In this document: one piece after another, positions 63,557 to 64,000 of the stretch | How positions within the stretch are numbered: position 1 is the stretch's first letter | How the letters are laid out: each line of letters begins with the position of its first letter | Assembly: GCA_021792365.1 (NCBI GenBank) | Contig: JAJYUT010000001.1 | Location: 930,001 to 994,000, forward strand | Source of the DNA: Pseudomonadota bacterium | GTDB lineage: Bacteria; Pseudomonadota; Alphaproteobacteria; Dongiales; Dongiaceae | Length of the DNA: 64,000 nt | Direction: 5' to 3' | The notes under the pieces: model-generated | Databases searched by the model: none | The model's input: only the letters and a program-made list of their open reading frames with translations | Told to the model about the DNA's origin: nothing | Position numbers and translations under genes: made by a program

Positions 63557-64000
63557 ATGATGGCCAAATCCAAAGAGATAGCCGAGGAGTCAATCCTCGG
63601 TGCGCTCGCGGTGATGCAGGCGATAGATGACGCGCGGCGAACTATCGCGCTTGCCAAAATCCGCTGTCTACCATTCGAAACGCTTCTCAGACGATTGAGC
63701 GATTGTGGTGCACAGGAGTCGGAGCTTGTTTATGTGTTGATAGAAAGTGCCCGAAGTGCAGATGAAGATAGTGCCCTCACAGCTGCGCTTGATGAGATCC
63801 TGAAATCAATAGATGCACCGAACCCTGATCGTGACAGAGGGGAGAGAAATATTGCTCGATTACTTCGTACGGTCCGCCCGGAAATCTCTAAGGCGCTAGC
63901 TATCGACTGCCTTAAGCATCGTCGCAAGTCACGGCGAACTATCGGATTTCGTGCTGCCGCCAATCTAGAGATTGACGGTGACCTAACTCACTTCTGCCTG
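63557..64000 (+). CDS. Partial hypothetical protein running off the right edge
   Basis: An uninterrupted frame of 148 codons starts at ATG 63557, behind GGGAGG (63540-63546), and continues past the window (ATG 63521 is an in-frame alternative). It is helical and polar (KEIAEESILGALAVMQAIDD, ISKALAIDCLKHRRKSRRT), possibly HEAT-like near the cut. G+C is about 55% in the line counted, so it may be the edge of another accessory region. Confidence 0.7.
   Translation, partial: MMAKSKEIAEESILGALAVMQAIDDARRTIALAKIRCLPFETLLRRLSDCGAQESELVYVLIESARSADEDSALTAALDEILKSIDAPNPDRDRGERNIARLLRTVRPEISKALAIDCLKHRRKSRRTIGFRAAANLEIDGDLTHFCL

Overview
This window looks like chromosomal DNA from a GC-rich alphaproteobacterium, probably Rhodospirillales-like. 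The pointers are a hemC / hemD-Mic60 / hemY heme cluster facing tsaD, the ~1,600-residue NAD-glutamate dehydrogenase, DUF2336, HspQ, RecX, and two copies of the GTTC-N7-GTTC LexA box typical of this class. Lines of core sequence counted by eye are about 70% G+C. Several accessory stretches are only about 48-57%.

Layout. 1-59: end of a tRNA-Thr. 0.1-6.8 kb: heme biosynthesis on the minus strand (hemC, a hemD-Mic60 fusion, hemY), divergent from tsaD, a YciI protein and an EVE protein. A chain of tiny overlapping reading frames leads into tsaD. 6.9-11.6 kb: creD, acsA, a GFA-family protein and an RraA-like protein. 11.6-18.2 kb: a CHASE2-type adenylate/guanylate cyclase, divergent from four tandem exported FecR-domain paralogues. 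18.2-25.2 kb: NAD-glutamate dehydrogenase, a membrane-anchored trypsin-like protease and a YqhA-like membrane protein. 25.9-26.4 kb: a 30-residue membrane peptide behind a LexA box, then hspQ. 26.5-34.9 kb: MoxR ATPase plus VWA protein, two histidine kinases (one overlapping a DUF2336 gene) and a SulP transporter. 35-41.5 kb: assorted accessory genes (DUF4304, SGNH hydrolase, Rnk-like, NAT, an FGE-like lipoprotein, HxlR with SMR, and a GDSGS protease with a small partner).

41.5-47.9 kb is a lower-GC island integrated at tRNA-Gly(GCC), bounded by a 50-bp near-perfect duplication of the tRNA 3' half. Its cargo is a C5-cytosine methyltransferase, a NurA-type nuclease with an extra N-terminal region, a HerA-type ATPase and a Vsr endonuclease. 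No integrase is visible. It is the strongest candidate in the window for a little-described (probably anti-phage) system: the methyltransferase would mark self DNA, HerA and NurA would translocate and degrade DNA, and Vsr would repair T:G mismatches arising from deaminated 5-methylcytosine.

47.9-54.2 kb is housekeeping (ProX-like deacylase, thioredoxin/CnoX-like, Lon-N domain, Trm112, DUF971, UbiH-type hydroxylase, methyltransferase, RecX). 54.3-58.9 kb holds two ABC-2 permeases without an ATPase, a decayed isomerase gene, a DUF3775 gene and four small exported proteins. 59.0-64.0 kb holds an AAA+ ATPase with a histone-H1-like tail behind a second LexA box and three direct repeats, an alpha/beta hydrolase with a degraded duplicate of itself further on, an entericidin/OmpA-like lipoprotein, and a partial low-GC gene running off the right edge.
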